In this document: positions 13,786 through 28,800 of the stretch, in pieces
Position numbering within the stretch: the stretch's first letter is position 1
Layout: each line of letters starts with the position of its first letter
From: Oscillospiraceae bacterium
GTDB lineage: Bacteria > Bacillota > Clostridia > Oscillospirales > Oscillospiraceae
Direction of reading: 5' to 3'
Assembly: GCA_009776905.1 (NCBI GenBank)
Contig: WRMX01000016.1
Coordinates: forward strand, 1 to 31,770
Length of the DNA: 31,770 bases
Notes under the pieces: model-generated
Seen by the model: only the letters and a program-made list of their open reading frames with translations
Told to the model about the DNA's origin: nothing
The model's database searches: none
Program-made: the position numbers and the translations under genes

Positions 13786-13814
13786 TTGATTAATGTTGAC
13801 AAATATGTTACAAT
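13786..13814 (+). promoter_or_regulatory. promoter of the giant surface-protein gene
   Basis: TTGATT (13786-13791) and TACAAT (13809-13814) are separated by 17 bp, with a TG at the extended -10 position (TGTTACAAT). This is a good housekeeping-type promoter by pattern. The predicted transcript start near 13821 gives a 70-base leader to ATG 13891 and lies after the earlier in-frame GTG 13783 and ATG 13816, which argues against those starts. Confidence 0.6.
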
Positions 13815-13890
13815 AATGCGTTATTTTGTAACTTCTGCACCAGAAAACTCGCGACCGCTGCAACTTTTTGGGGGGAAATTAGCGAAAAAG

Positions 13891-16800
13891 ATGATTTCGA
13901 TGCACGTGAAACGGAATAATACGGCAAAGCGAGTATTATGCTTTGTATGTGTTATTGCGCTGTTTTTCAGCTACGTGCCTGTTCCCGCGTTCGGCGCGGA
14001 GAACGATGAACCGCCTGTCGCAAACAATGACACAATAAGCGTAAATTCAACGGATGAAAGCGTCCTTATAAACGTTTTGAAAAATGACTCTTCTCCGAAT
14101 GAAGAAGAACTTGTGATTTTGTCGGTTGCTACGCCAACATCGCTGAGCACGCCGTCGTCTCTCGAAGGATGGACGCCTGGGAACGTTGAGATAGAAAACA
14201 ATCAGATTTGTTATACGCCGAATCCTCGCAACAAGATTGGCGTGACCTTCACTTACACCATCGGCTACAAGGACGTTGTAGATAGCCCCACGGCGACAGG
14301 TACGGTCACCGTGAATATAACAGACGTAAACTTCATTCCGATCATTAAACCGGAACCGAACGCAGAGGGATATACGATCGACGAAGATGAACCGCTGGAG
14401 TTCTCTTTTACAGTCTTGGACAGGGATATAGGAAACATACTCGAAGACCTTCAGGTTTCCGTCAGTTCCGACAATCAAAGCGTGTTTGCGGAAAGCGGCA
14501 AAACAATCTCTTCCCCCACATCGTTGAGCATTGACGAGGTACGTTATACCGTCACATGGCAGCCGGCAAAGGATGCAAATACGGTAAAAGACGATCCTGT
14601 GATTCTGACTATTCATGCTAAAGACGGCGATGGCGGGGAAGTTAGTCTTTCCGTAGCAATCACGGTGACACCGGTTCCAGACGCACCTATCGCAAATGAC
14701 GATAAGGAATACGCCACTTCTACAGTTACGAGCCTTCTGATCGATGTGCTTGCAAACGACGTTTCTGTCGACGGAGGATCGCTGATTATCCTGGAAGTAG
14801 GAACGCCGACCGCAGGCAGTATGGAGCCGGCGGGCAGCGCGGTCGTCGAAGACGAAAAAATCCGCTATACGCTTGATCCCCGCAACAAAGAGAACGTGAC
14901 CTTCACCTACTCCATCGGATACGCGGGAGTAGAAGATAGCCTCGAGGCGACGGGTACGGTCACTGTGTATATCACTGCAGCCAACTTCATCCCCGAAATA
15001 AGGCCGGAAGCAACAAGCTATACGATTGACGAAGACGAACCGCTGGAGTTCACTTTTACCGTCTATGACAGGGATACAGACGATATCACAAGCATGGATA
15101 TAGTCATTGAATCCAACAATCAGGAGGTGTTCTTAGACGGCGTATGGACGTTTAAATCCACTGAATTAATCAGCATCGACGAGGTGCGTTATACCGTTAC
15201 ATGGCAACCCGTCAAAGACGCCAATACAACGGAACACGGTGCTGTGAGCATCACCATTACAGCCACCGACGAAAACGACGATGCAAGCATAACCTGTGTT
15301 CTCCCGATAACCGTTAACCCCCTAAACGACGATCCGGTTATCACGATGACGCCTGAAGAAGACAGCTACACGATAGAGGAAGATACGCCGCTCACAATCA
15401 CTTTTACGGTAACGGATGTTGACCCCGGAGATTTGGCAAAACTGGCCTTTACGATCACGTCGGATAACCAGAAGATTTTTGAAGACGGCGGATATACGCT
15501 TACATTGGTGTCGACCGTTGACAGTATGGCGACCTACAGCCTTACATGGATGCCGGAGCAAGACGCCAATACAGAAAAAGACGACGCGGTGAGCCTGACC
15601 ATTCTTGTGGAAGACGGCAACGGTGGTGAAGACAGCGCAACCATTGAAATCACTGTGACCCCGGTTGACGACGCTCCCATCGCAGAAGACGACGAGGTCT
15701 ATGCAGATTCAACGGAAATCAATATTCAAATCGATGTGATTGACAACGATTTTTCGGTGGACGGATACCCGCTCGTGATATTGTCAGTCAGCACACCAAC
15801 ATCGATTACTATGGAACCGGCGGGCAGCGCGGTCGTCGAAAACGGAAAAATCAAATATACGCTTGATCCCCGGAACAAAGAGGATGTGACCTTTACCTAC
15901 ACAATCGGTTACGAGGGAGTAGAGGATAGCCTGCTGATCGCAACAGCTACAGTCACCATCCACATTACAGATGTCAATTTTATCCCCGAAATCATGCCGG
16001 AAGCAACAAGCTTTACGATCAATGAAGACGAAACGCTGTCGTTCACCTTCACCGTGTATGACAGGGATATTGGTGATATTCTTACGGACCTCGATGTTAC
16101 GATCACCTCCGGCAACCAGGATGTGTTCATGAACGGCGAGTTTTCAATAGCTACACCCACATCGCTGGACAGCGACACGGTTGAATTCAGCGTCACCTGG
16201 AAGCCGGTTAAAGACGCGAACACGAAGGAATACGGCCCGGTGAATATCATAATCACAGCCACAGACGAATTTGGCGGTGTCGGCGAGTGTATTATCCCCA
16301 TAACCGTCAATCCCATGAACGACCTGCCTGTGCTTACACAGATGGGCGGAGAGTGGCGTATGAACGAAGACGGGACGGCGTTTTTCAAGTTCCGAGTATA
16401 CGACGTGGACACGCCCAATCCGCTGACGGAATTCAAAAACATCACGGTTGCCTCGTCTAATCAAAACATACTCAAAGACACAAACATTACTCTTTCCGCT
16501 CCTGAGAAAATAGACGCGAGGACTGCGGAATACACGCTCACGTTCAAACCGGAAGCAGATCAAAATACCTCATTAGATCTTGATGCGGCTGTAAACGGCA
16601 TAATCATAAATGTTTCGCTCGAAGACAGCGACGGCGGCGAGGCATCCGAAGAATGGGAACTATTCATCAACCCCGTGAACGACCCGCCGACGGCAATGAA
16701 TTATTCGCTGACGATAAACGAGGATGAAGTCGTCCTGTTCTATGTGATCGCAGACGGTATCGATGTCGATATCCTCACAAACGGCGATGTCCTTTCCATC

Positions 16801-19800
16801 GCGACATTCACCTCGCTGACTACAAACGGTGGAACGGTGGAGCTGGTCGATCCGGGCAACGGCAACCCAGCATATCTGCGTTATGCGCCCAAAAAAGATT
16901 ACTTCGGCACGGATAGCTTCAGTTATGTCATATGCGATGAGGCGAGCGAGGAATCTATCGGCCACGTGAATCTGACCATAATTCCGGTCAATGACGCCCC
17001 GGTGTTCATCGGATTGCCCGATACCATCACGGTACTAGAGGACGACATCGAAGCAAACCTGAGTTTTGTGTTTTTCGTGGACGACGCAGAAACCAATGCG
17101 GATTCCTTAATGGTGCAAGCCGCGTCACTGAACACCGGCAAGATCTCCAGCGTCCTGGTTGAACACAATATAGTCGGCGGGGAGCGGGTTTTAGTGCTCC
17201 ATCTGGTGGCTAACCAGAACACCACCAAAGGAGGCCCGGTCACAATCCGGCTGGTAGTTTCCGACACCGACCTGACGACAACGCAATACATTGAGGTTAA
17301 CATCACCGCGGTCAACGACCCGCCGGTGGCCCGTAATATCACTTATAACTATAACGAAGACACACCACTGCCAATCTCCATCACCGACATCTTGAGCAAC
17401 GTAACCGACGTGGACGTAGCCACAGACGACGATGTGGTCAGTTTTGTGAATTTCACGTCACTGTCGGAAGGAACCCTAGTTCGTGACGGGGACACCCTGC
17501 TTTTTACTCCCGTGCCGGACAGCGAGAAGAATGTTACCTTTACGTATATAGTGGAGGACAAGTCGGGTGCGCAGGCTACAGCCACTATTACTCTGAACTG
17601 TATCCCGGTCAATGACCCGCCGTGGATGGATGATATCCTGCCTAAGTCGCCCGCTACTGCTTTTTCAGTAGATGAGGACGATTCAATCACCATCCCGATT
17701 AAATTTCACGACCCTGAGACGCTGAATAAAGATCTAATCATCATAGTGACGGCTTCCGATTCATCCGTCGTCAATCTCTATAGCACCGTCGTCAAAGATT
17801 TCACAGTGGATGGTGGAAATCTGGTCATAACGCCCATTCATGACAAAAACACGAAAGACGCCCCTCCGCTGCTTGTGACAGTGACAATTTCTGACGGCAT
17901 TAACAGCGTATACAAGACATTTTATCTGGAAGTACATCCCATGCCGGACGCCCCGGTAGCGGTGAACGATTTATATAGCGACAGGGCGGGCAATACGCTG
18001 ACGTTCAACCCGCTCGACAACGACTACGATGTGGACGACGGTGAAATCATCTCCATGTATTCCATCACCGAACCCGGTGAAGAACAGGGTACGTTGTCTC
18101 TCCTTGAAGACGGAAGTGGAAGGTACGTATTCATTGCGGACGAGGACTTTACCGGCGATGTGATCCTGCACTACTACATCATCGACAATTCCAAAGATGA
18201 CGACCCGGAGAATGCGATCCGCGATGATTTTGATAACCCGATAGGTCTTAAATCCAACGAGGGAACGATTACCATAAACGTAACCGAGCAGAGCAGCGGT
18301 CCTTCCCTGCGTGCGTTGGGGGGTATCGTAACCTTTGTAGGCAACGTGGTGGATGATTTAGAATTGACCGTCAGAAATATTCCGTCCGGTAATCCTTATA
18401 ACCTCTCTGTGGTATCCTCCAACACCGCTGTTATATCAGTCATGGATATAGCGGGAATGGGTCCGGAAGCAAACGCACTCACCGGCGGGACGCAGCCCTT
18501 AAAACTCACGGCAAAAGCCCCCGGCGAAACGCTGATTACTGTTACCCTCGAATATGGAGCGATAATTGACTCTATCAGTTTTTACGTTACCGTTTCGGCC
18601 TTTAATAACCCGCCGACGACGGAAGATACTTATGGTGATGTTGAGGAGGGGGTATACCAGGCTTGGTTTGACGTGTTGGAAAACTGCAATGACGTGGAGA
18701 AACCGGTTAATCTGAAACTATTAGAGATCCTGCCTCCGGAATCGGGGTCTTATCACGCTACTGTCAGTATTGTGGAACACGACGGTAAACAGCAAATCCA
18801 ATATGAAGTCATAGGAGCTAAATATGACCAACTGTATTGGAACGGGACGGATGAAATCAACTACCGAATCATCGACGGCGGCGGCGCAACGGCGGACGGA
18901 AAGCTTTTTGTCACGCGCTTGGAAATGGATAACGCTCCCGTCGGACAGATGGATATCTTTTATGTAGAATACTCTGAGATAAGCGCCGGTAAAACCTTTG
19001 ATCCCCTTTACAATGACTACGACAGGGACGACCAATATGGCGCCCATATAGGGCAGAGTCTAAGTGAAAAAGGCAGGCTGTACATCTACTCCATCACGCC
19101 GGTGGCGGGTTCTCCCGAAGTAGAAATCGCCCTCGACGGAAAAACTTTCACTTTCCCGGCTGAAGATCCGCATGCAGAACCGCCTGTTTTAATTGAGCCG
19201 GGGTGGTACGACTATACCTACATTGCTAAAAACACTGGGTGGAGCGGCATCGAACAATCGACAAGCCCGACGACGACTATCTGGATCGGCGTGAAAGATG
19301 AGGACGGCGTTGTACCGCCACGCGTCACCAGTAGGAGTCACGAATTTAATGAGGATACCTACGTTAACACGCCTTTTACCGATAATGCCGCCGGCTCGAT
19401 CCACGCAGAAAATCCGTATGCAGGAAGCGACATTACGAATTACAAGCTGACCATCGAAATTACGGCGATCACTCTAACTCTCAGTTCGGCATACCCTTCC
19501 TCGTCCCAACATATTGAAGATATCATCGACTTTACGAAAGCCGCCAACAAAACCTTTGGCGTTGATATTATCGGTGATACGACATTTCAGCTAAATGCAT
19601 TACCGGACGCATACGGCAGGTTTGTCATCACCTGGCGGGCTGTATTAACCTATGATAAAGACGGCGTGTCACTGGTTGAACCGAAGTACTCGGGCACAAC
19701 GACCAACACGATTCACATCCTCCCGGTCAATGACCCGCCTGAGCTATCTATCGCAACAGATGATCTCGCAAGTGCGGACGTCACTGTGATCGACCCCGTT

Positions 19801-22800
19801 GCCAAGGGATACTACAGGAATGAGGATAATATTGACGACGTGGACCTCAGCATCTATGTACTCCGCTCCGAAACAGCGAAGATACCGCTATATGTCGACG
19901 ATGTTGACCTTAACTTTTCAAACGCTGCTGAGATAGCCAAAGGTTTGACATTCTCATGGAAAAACAGCGAAGAGATCAATATACCCGTTGAGACCAACGT
20001 CCATGTCTACCTCGACGAAGTGAATCACCCAGGCGACAATCATTACTATATACTCGAGATTACGCCAATCCGCAGCGAGCAGGAACCGGAGTATAATCCC
20101 GCTTATCTTACTGTGACGGTTTCAGACGGCTTCGAGACGGATTCTGTTTTGATCGAAGTTTACGTAGAGCCCAAAAATACGCCGCCATTCGCGCGGGAGC
20201 ATACGGTGACAACATACGAGGATATGCGCATCAGTATACCTGTGGTCATAGCCTCCGGCGCGGACAATCTGGTTTCCGACATAGACCGCGACAACCTAAC
20301 TATCGTTATATCCAATACTGCTATCGACGGTAAAATTCCTGAGGACGGCTGGCCGCGCGATCTGGGGCTGTTCCAGGTGCAACTCGTAGATGGAGTCCCA
20401 AAAGAAGTTCCTGTTGGACCGGAGCGCGGGACGATTACTGTCGCCGGCAGAAATATCGTCTTTCAGCCTGCGGAAAACTACAACAACTGGGACGATGACC
20501 TTGGAGACCATGGAGATTGGACGGATACGCCGCTGCTGATATATTTCATGCTTCATGACGGGCAGGCGTTTTCCACAGAAGTAATCGATTTGGCCGATCT
20601 GGAAAAATACGATCTGGAAAATCTGACATACCATGGCGAGGTCGGGGTTGTAAATATTAAAATCATTGCGGAAAACGACCCGCCGGATATCTACGGGCTG
20701 TTGGGTGACTATACCATGCTCGAGGACGAGGCAGACTTCTACATTACTTTCCATGCCCGGGATGTGGACGGCGACGAGCTTGACGAGGATTCATTCACTG
20801 TTACGTTTATAGATGATTACGGACATATTAAGTTCGCGAAGGTCGAAAGTATTGTCCATGAGCTTGACGGCTCATATACGTGCAAGTTACATATCGAAAC
20901 AAAGCAGGATCAGTTCTGCACGGACTTGGAACCGCCCCATGTTATTACAATCACCGTAACTGACCATGAGTTGGAGTCCAGCGTCTCATTTAATCTGAGC
21001 ATTACTCCCGTCAATGACGGCATAGTTTTGCTGCACGTTGAGGAGCAGGCAACTAATGGCGTCCCGGCGCCGGATCAACAGACAAATGAAGAAAACTTCT
21101 TCTTCATCCGCAACGAGGATACACAGCTTGTTATTGATTTTGAGAATTATTTCAAGGATATTGATGGCGACGACATAAAGATTACCGCGCTCGGGACAGC
21201 TACACACGGCACTTTGGTGCGGACTTCGGATACTGTTATAACCTTCACACCAGCCTCAAACTTTAACAGCTTTGAGGCGTGGAGCGGCGATACATTAACT
21301 CGAAAAGCGCTTGCTGAGCTGGTTTATGGGGACTACGCCTGGATGACCCTGACTTTGAGCGACCCTTACGGTGATGCCCACGTAGTGACGGTACAGATCC
21401 AAATTAATCCCGTAAACGATTCACCTGTCGCTAATGCGTTTACGGTTAACGTTGATGAGGATCCTGAAAACCCGATTACGATTACCCCATTCGTTTCCGG
21501 CCGTGTCTCCGATATCGACAATATGCTCGATGAACTGACTCTTACCGCTGTCGGAACGACGGCGCATGGCACAGTGACTTGGAATTCAGGAGCCCGTTCA
21601 TTTGATTATATGCCGAATCCCGACTGGAACGGTACCGACACGGTCAGCTATACAGTTTTTGACGGGCAGTATTACAGCAGCAACATCATTTCCATCGTGG
21701 TAACCTCGGTACACGACGAACCGCGCATTTCATTTGAGGGTAACGATGGTTACTTCGGGAAACCTAGCACGCCGGACGATGTCTTGAAGATTACTTTTGA
21801 CGAAGATCTCACCGGCAAGTTCATGATTCATATTTGGACGCCGGAAGCCGTGAACCTGTTGCTCAAAATCATCCCTTATACTTTAAATGGCGGCGCCCCG
21901 TACCAGAATATTATCACCCCGGACGGAGTGAAGTTCAGCGGCAGCACTGATTTCTGCGAAGTCACTGTAACCCCGCTACCCAATCAATTTGGGGTGTTCG
22001 GCTTGGAATTTTGGCTGGACGATGGAGTGGCGGATACTGTTGTACGCTACGTCACTGTTACGGTTAATCCGATAAACGACAAACCTGTGCTGGCCGGGAC
22101 AGATACTTTCACTATGCTGGAGGATACGTCGGTAGGTGGATCGCTCTCAGCCACAGACGTGGAGACGGCTGCTGCGAATATGCTTTACAGCATTAAAGAG
22201 GCACCAAAAAATGGAACGCTTGTTTTAGACTCTCAGACTGTATCCGGCTCCGCGTTGGTGTGTACATGGACATATACGCCAGACCTTGACTGGTACGGCA
22301 CGGAGACGTTTGTTATCGAAGTCGAGGACGACAATTCGACGGATTTTAACGATTATGACGACTTATCCACGCCGGTTCCTGGAAGGACAGATAAAGTAAT
22401 CACCGTAACCGTAACGCCCGTAAACGACACGCCGACGGCGCCAACGGACGTAAGTCTGGACAAGACGCAATATGGGGGCGGCGATACGGCTACGTTATCG
22501 TTTACCGCAGGGGAAGATCATTGGGGTGAAACGCCTAGGGCGGATTTGACTTACGACATAGATGTCAGCTACGACAACGGCGTATCATGGACAAGGATCG
22601 CAACAGATTATAACCCGGCGGAAAACGAAGGGCTGGGTGGCTCATTCAAATATACATACACCATTACGGCGGATAATAAAGATACAACTGGATTACTCGC
22701 CCGTGTACGCACCCATGATACTGTAAATGCAACATGGGGCAGCCCGACATTGTCGGAAACGTTGTACTCGGGGTATACCACGACGTCCGCTGCAAGTGTT

Positions 22801-25800
22801 GACAGCACAAACCCAACGGTGAGCGCGGCGCAAAGCCCGACTACCGACACAAACCTAGATGTAATAATAACGCTGACGATAGCAGATCCCGGCACAGGCG
22901 CTTCGGGGATAGATACCGTCGTGTCTGACGACGATCTTGACGAAGGGACAGGGACAGGATACACATTCATCGCGGAAGTGAACGGGACATACAAATTCAC
23001 CGTGACGGATAAAGTGGGTCATACAGCGGCAGCAAGCATAATTATAACGAACATCGACAAGCTAAATCCCATCGTAAGCGCGGACATCGCGACGATTACT
23101 TCCTTAGACAACAAATATGCTAACAGCGGCGAAACTGTAACACTGACATACGTCGACCAGCCCGGTACAAGCGACTACAAAATGAGCGGCGTAGTACTCA
23201 GCCAATATGTCCTCTCGTTGGACGGTACAGCGCCAGCCTCGGGTGCTGCTTCATGGTTGGAATATACCGTGCCGATTGAACTAGATACCAAAGGCACATG
23301 GTACATCCACGCAAAGGTTCGTGATAACGCGGGTAACGAGGTGATCGATACCTTCGGGCCTTACATCATCAAAAACAGCGCACCGGTAGCAATAGACGGC
23401 TCGGTCAACGTGACGGAGCACGCTTCGACGGCTTTTCCAAACGGCAACAAGGTGACGGTGGACCTGCGCATCTATGTAAGCGATGTTGACGCAGCAGATG
23501 TATTGACCTATACGGTAGTCACATACCCGGGAAGCCTGTACGGTACGTGGACTGCTACGTCGACGGCCGGCGTATATGAGTTTGTCCACAGCGGATACGG
23601 GGTTTTGCCCTTTGAAGATAAATTGTATGTCACGTTCTACGCTAAGGACAGCGACGATGAAGTAAGCGCGACAAAGACCGTCACCATAAATGTGCAGGAG
23701 GTCAACGACAAGCCGAGTGTCCCGGAGGACGTAGACCCAGAGGAGGATTACTATAAAGACGGCGATGTCGTAGAGCTGGTCTGGACGGAATCAAGCGATG
23801 AGGAGACGGCGACTGCGGACCTCAAATACGAAATAGAAGTAAGCTTCAACGGAGGGACCTGGACTACGGTTGAGACCACCGATGCAGGGGATACAGACTA
23901 TGATTATACGGTGAGTTCGGGAGGCGCCAACGGTACAATGCAACTGCGCATCCGTGCGCTGGACAATCATGCAACGCTACCTCCGGAAAGATCGGATTGG
24001 GCGCTCTCGCCGATTTATTCGCTCGATAACGCGAATCCTACGGTGAGCGCGGTGCAGAGTCCGACGGCGGATACGAATGGAAATGTAACGATCACGCTGA
24101 CAGTGACGGATCCTGAGGAAGGCGCTTCGGGGATCGCAAGCGTTATGTCGGACGACGGGTTGGCTCAAGGAACAGGATACACATTCACCGCAACTAAGAA
24201 CGGGACGTATACCTTCACCGTCAAAGACAAAGTAGGCCATACCGCCACCGAAAGCATAGCAATTACTAACATAGATAAGCTGGATCCGGGAGTAAGCGTA
24301 GATATAGACGAAATCGAAGCAACAGAGGACAAATACGCCGACAGCGACGTTGAGATAGAGCTGACCTATATCGACCAGCCCGCCACAGGCGACTACAAAA
24401 TGAGCGGCGTGACGCTCAGGCAATATGTCCTCTCGCAGGACGACACAGTGCCGGCATCGGGTGCCACGTCATGGACAAATTACGGTGGCCCTATCGCTTT
24501 AAATACCAAAGGCACCTGGTATATCCACGCCAAGGTGCGGGACAACGCGGGGAACGAGGTGATCGAAACTTTCGGACCTTACGTGATAAACAACAGCGCG
24601 CCGGTAGCAATAGACGGCTCGGTCAACGTGACGGAACACGCGTCGATGGCTTTGCCGAACGCAAACCGGGTGACGGTAGACCTGCGCAGCTATGTAAGCG
24701 ATGTTGACGCGGCGGATGAACTGACCATCACGGTAGACACATACCCGGATAGCAAATATGGCACGTGGACTGCAACGGCGACACTCGGCGTATATGAGTT
24801 TGTCCACAGCGGATACGGGGTTCTGCCATTTACCGATAAACTGTATGTCACGTTCTACGCGACGGATAGCGATAGTGAGCTAAGCGATATAAAGACCGTA
24901 ACAATAAATGTGCAAGAGGTCAACGACAAACCCTCGACGCCAACGGGCGTAGGCCCGGAGGAGGATTACTATAAAGACGGCGATGTCGTAGAGCTGGTCT
25001 GGACGGAATCAAGCGACGAGGAGACGGCGACGGCGGACCTTGTCTACGAAATAGAAGTAAGCTTCAACGAAGGAAGCTGGACGGCGGTTACGACCACAGG
25101 CACAGGGGCGACAGACTATAATTACGCTGTGGCTTCGTCGGGCGTAAACGGCACGATGCAACTGCGCATCCGTGCGCTGGACAATCACTTGACGCTACCG
25201 GTGGAAAGATCAGATTGGGCGCTCTCGCCGATTTATTCGCTCGATAACGCGGATCCTACGGTAAGCGCGGCGCAAAATCCGACATCGGATACCAACGGCA
25301 ACGTGACGATTACATTAACGATAACAGACCCGGAGGCAGGCGCTTCGGGGATAGACACCGTCGTGTCTGACGACGATCTTGACGAAGGGACGGCGCCGGA
25401 CACATTCATCGTGGATGTGAACGGCACTTATTCATTCACAGTAACGGACAACGTGGGGCATACAGCGAGAACAAGTATATCAATCACGAACATTGACAAA
25501 CTTGATCCCATCGTAAGCGCGGACATCGCGACGATTACTTCCTTAGACAACAAATACGCCAACAGCGGCGCAACTGTAACACTGACATACGTCGACCAGC
25601 CCGCCACAGGCGACTACAAAATGAGTGGCGTGGACATCAGCCAATACGTCCTCTCGTTGGACGGAACAGCGCCGGCATCGGGTGCCACATCATGGACAAA
25701 TTACGGTGGGCCCATCGCCTTGAACACCAAAGGCACGTGGTATATCCACGCCAAGGTATGTGATAACGCGGGTAACGAGGTGATCGAGACTTTCGGGCCT

Positions 25801-28800
25801 TACGTCATAAACAACAGCGCGCCTGTGGCGACAGACGGTTCGGTATACGTGACGGAGCACGCGTCGACGGCTTTGCCGAACGCAAACCGGGTGACGGTCG
25901 ACCTGCGTAACTATGTAACAGACGTGGACGTATCAGATGTATTGACCTACACGGTAGTCACATATCCTGATAGCCTGTACGGTACGTGGACTGCGACGGC
26001 GACGCCCGGCGTATATGAGTTTGTCCACAGCGGATATGGGGTTTTGCCCTTTGTCGATGAACTGTACGTCACGTTTTACGCGAAGGACAGCGACGGCGAA
26101 GTAAGCGCGACAAAGACAGTTACAATCAGCGTGACGGAGGTCAACGACAAGCCCTCGACGCCAACGGGCGTAGACCCGGCGACGGATTATTATAAAGACG
26201 GCGACGTTGTGGAGCTGAGCTGGATGGCTTCTACCGATGAGGAGACGGCGACGACGGACCTCAAATACGAAATAGAAGTAAGCTTCAACGGAGGAAGCTG
26301 GACGACGGTGGCGACGACAGGCACCGGGGATACGGACTACGACTACTCCGTAAGTTCATCCGGTGCCAATGGCAATATGCAACTGCGCATCCGTGCACTG
26401 GACAATCATGCGACGCTGCCGGAGGAAAGATCGGATTGGGCGCTCTCGCCGATTTATTCGCTCGATAACGCGAATCCTACGGTGAGCGCGGTGCAGAGTC
26501 CGATGGCGGATACGAACGGCGACGTAACTATCACGCTGACGATAGCGGACTCGGGCGCGGGGGCATCGGGGATAGACACCGTAGTATCGGACGACGGACT
26601 GACACCGGGCAGCGGCGCTAATACGTTCACCGCGACGACAAACGGCACGTACACATTCACCGTCACGGACAACGTGGGGCATGCCGCGACAGCGACTATA
26701 ACGATAAGCAACATCGACAAACTGCCGCCCAAACCGGTTGCAGCAACAAGCAGCGGGGGATTGACGGATTGGGATGGGTATGAGATTTCGCATGAGATCA
26801 CCGTTACGCTCACATATGAAGACGCCGACGCGACTACAGCTTACAAGAGTAGCGTGATAACGACAAGCCAATATCTGCTAATCCAAAGCAGTAGCGGTCC
26901 GCCCGCCATTCCGGGCAGCGACGCTGCCTGGCGCGGATATACAGTGCCTGTAGTCATAGGCACAAGGGGCATCTGGTATCTCTACGGCCGCGCCATAGAC
27001 AATGTCGGCAACGAAACGATCACATACCTCGGAGTCTATACGATCACCATCGACCCGTTGCTGCCATACGCCGCGACCCTGACGGTGAGAAAAGACAATG
27101 CGGTATGGCCCGGCCACGGAAAAACCTTTACCCTCAAACTCAGCTCTGACGAAACTAAAACCGCTAACATCAGCAGCGGCTCAGTTAGCGTCGTGAGCGG
27201 CGAATGGAAGATATACGACGGCGCCGAATACACCGGAACAAACATCATCATCGACGGCGGGGCCGGAAGCGCTTCGCTCGATTACTACTCCGTAACCTTC
27301 ACTGCCGTTCCTGCAGGCATGGCGACCGGCGCCAACATCGATGCATCCAACGGGATGTCTTCCGGAGAGGCTCTGCTGACAGGAACGGCAGTGACTCTCA
27401 CAGCATCGGGCGCAACGCCGATGGAATACTCATATCTGTGGACCGGCGCCGGGGCAAACAGCGAAACCACCCCGGATTTGTCGCTCACGGTAACAAGCAC
27501 CGTGGATGTTGAATGCACAGTGACAGGGTTATATAATGCTATAATACATGTCTTTAGGGACCGCGTCCTATGGGGCGACAGGATAGTTGAACTCTACGAC
27601 GGCATTACAAGAACTACCATCCTGATGGAATCAGGCTTGCACACCAGCGAGTATTCCGCGCAGGTCATGAATGGGACATACTACATCTATGTAGACAGAA
27701 TAAACACCGGTGCAACTATCACAGTCTACGACGCAGATGCCGAAGTAACGCTTGACTACTACTCGCTGATACTGCACAGGGAAACCGGAGTCAGTGTCGT
27801 AACAGGCAACGGCGCTTATCTTGCGGGTAAAACTGTGAATATCTCCGCGATGCTTTATAGCGGCTATGAATGGGATAAATGGGACGATTCCGTTTCGCCG
27901 GGGTTTGGAGAGGTAACCGAAAGGAACGCTTCCATAATAATGCCGGATCACCTGCTCATATTGACTGCCAATGCGAAAACTATTCCCGATATTGAGCCCG
28001 AGACTTACACAGTTACTGTAATAGTGCTGCAGGAAGAATCCGGTGAAGAGACACCGTTACCTGACGTTAATGTCGAAATACCGGGAGAAGGCTCCGGGGC
28101 GACAGATTCAGATGGATATGTCGTGCTTAGCGACATATCCCCCGGTTACCACGTTCTTCTGCTCAGCGGCCAGCTGTCCCCGCTGCTGTCGGACTATTCA
28201 AGCTCATTTGCTGTTTATGGCAATCTTACGGTGACCATTGTTTTACCTATCGACGGATCGATAAAAGGCGGCCATTTGTTCAGCGAGTTTTCCCATGAAG
28301 AAAACGTGCGGGTAGACAATCAAGACCTGCATGAAGTCTATGAGGCTGCCAAGAATGAGGATAATACGAACGACGCTCTGGGCGTGACTGTGTATGATTT
28401 GGTATACTATGACGACGGCGGCGATATCACGATTTTCCTAATCGCCAACGAAGTAGATGAATCATTTCAGCAGACAGAAATCGACGCCATCCAGGATGAG
28501 ATAGACGCCGATGACAAAGATGATAGCTTTATGCTTGATCTCTCGGCATATATTCGTGTGGTTGATAATCAGGGCGATTTAAAAAGGGAGATGCAACTCG
28601 ATGAATTAAATGGCATTGTAAGGGTGTATGTCACTCTGGCTCCGGAACATCAAGGCCACATAGACTATGCTGTTTACCGTTATCACGATGCGGGGATTCC
28701 CGATCCCCTGCAGCCCGTCCAGCCCGCGCAGAATGTTCAAAAAATTCCCGAAGGAGAAGATAATAAAATTGACGGTGAGTACTTCGAGATTAGTCCGGAC

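Larger units (their letters stand above)
13387..13890. other. AT-rich leader of the giant gene, no protein gene
   Basis: About 500 bp without a supported gene. It contains CCCC-a-TTTTTT-GGGG (13429-13443), a perfect 13-bp inverted repeat (13448-13482), an IS200/IS605-like hairpin (13695-13714), a repeated ACAATAATG (13751-13759 and 13810-13818) and the promoter listed separately. Base composition is clearly more AT-rich than the genes to the left. Confidence 0.6.

Noticed and set aside
13783..13890. GTG 13783 or ATG 13816 as start of the giant gene
   Set aside because: They would put 25-36 non-signal residues before the signal peptide and overlap the predicted promoter; the predicted transcript begins after both.
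26356..26871. - strand frames recurring in the composite repeats (also 23977-24423 and 24499-24807)
   Set aside because: They recur because the underlying repeats are alike on the + strand. They have no ribosome sites and no plausible protein character.
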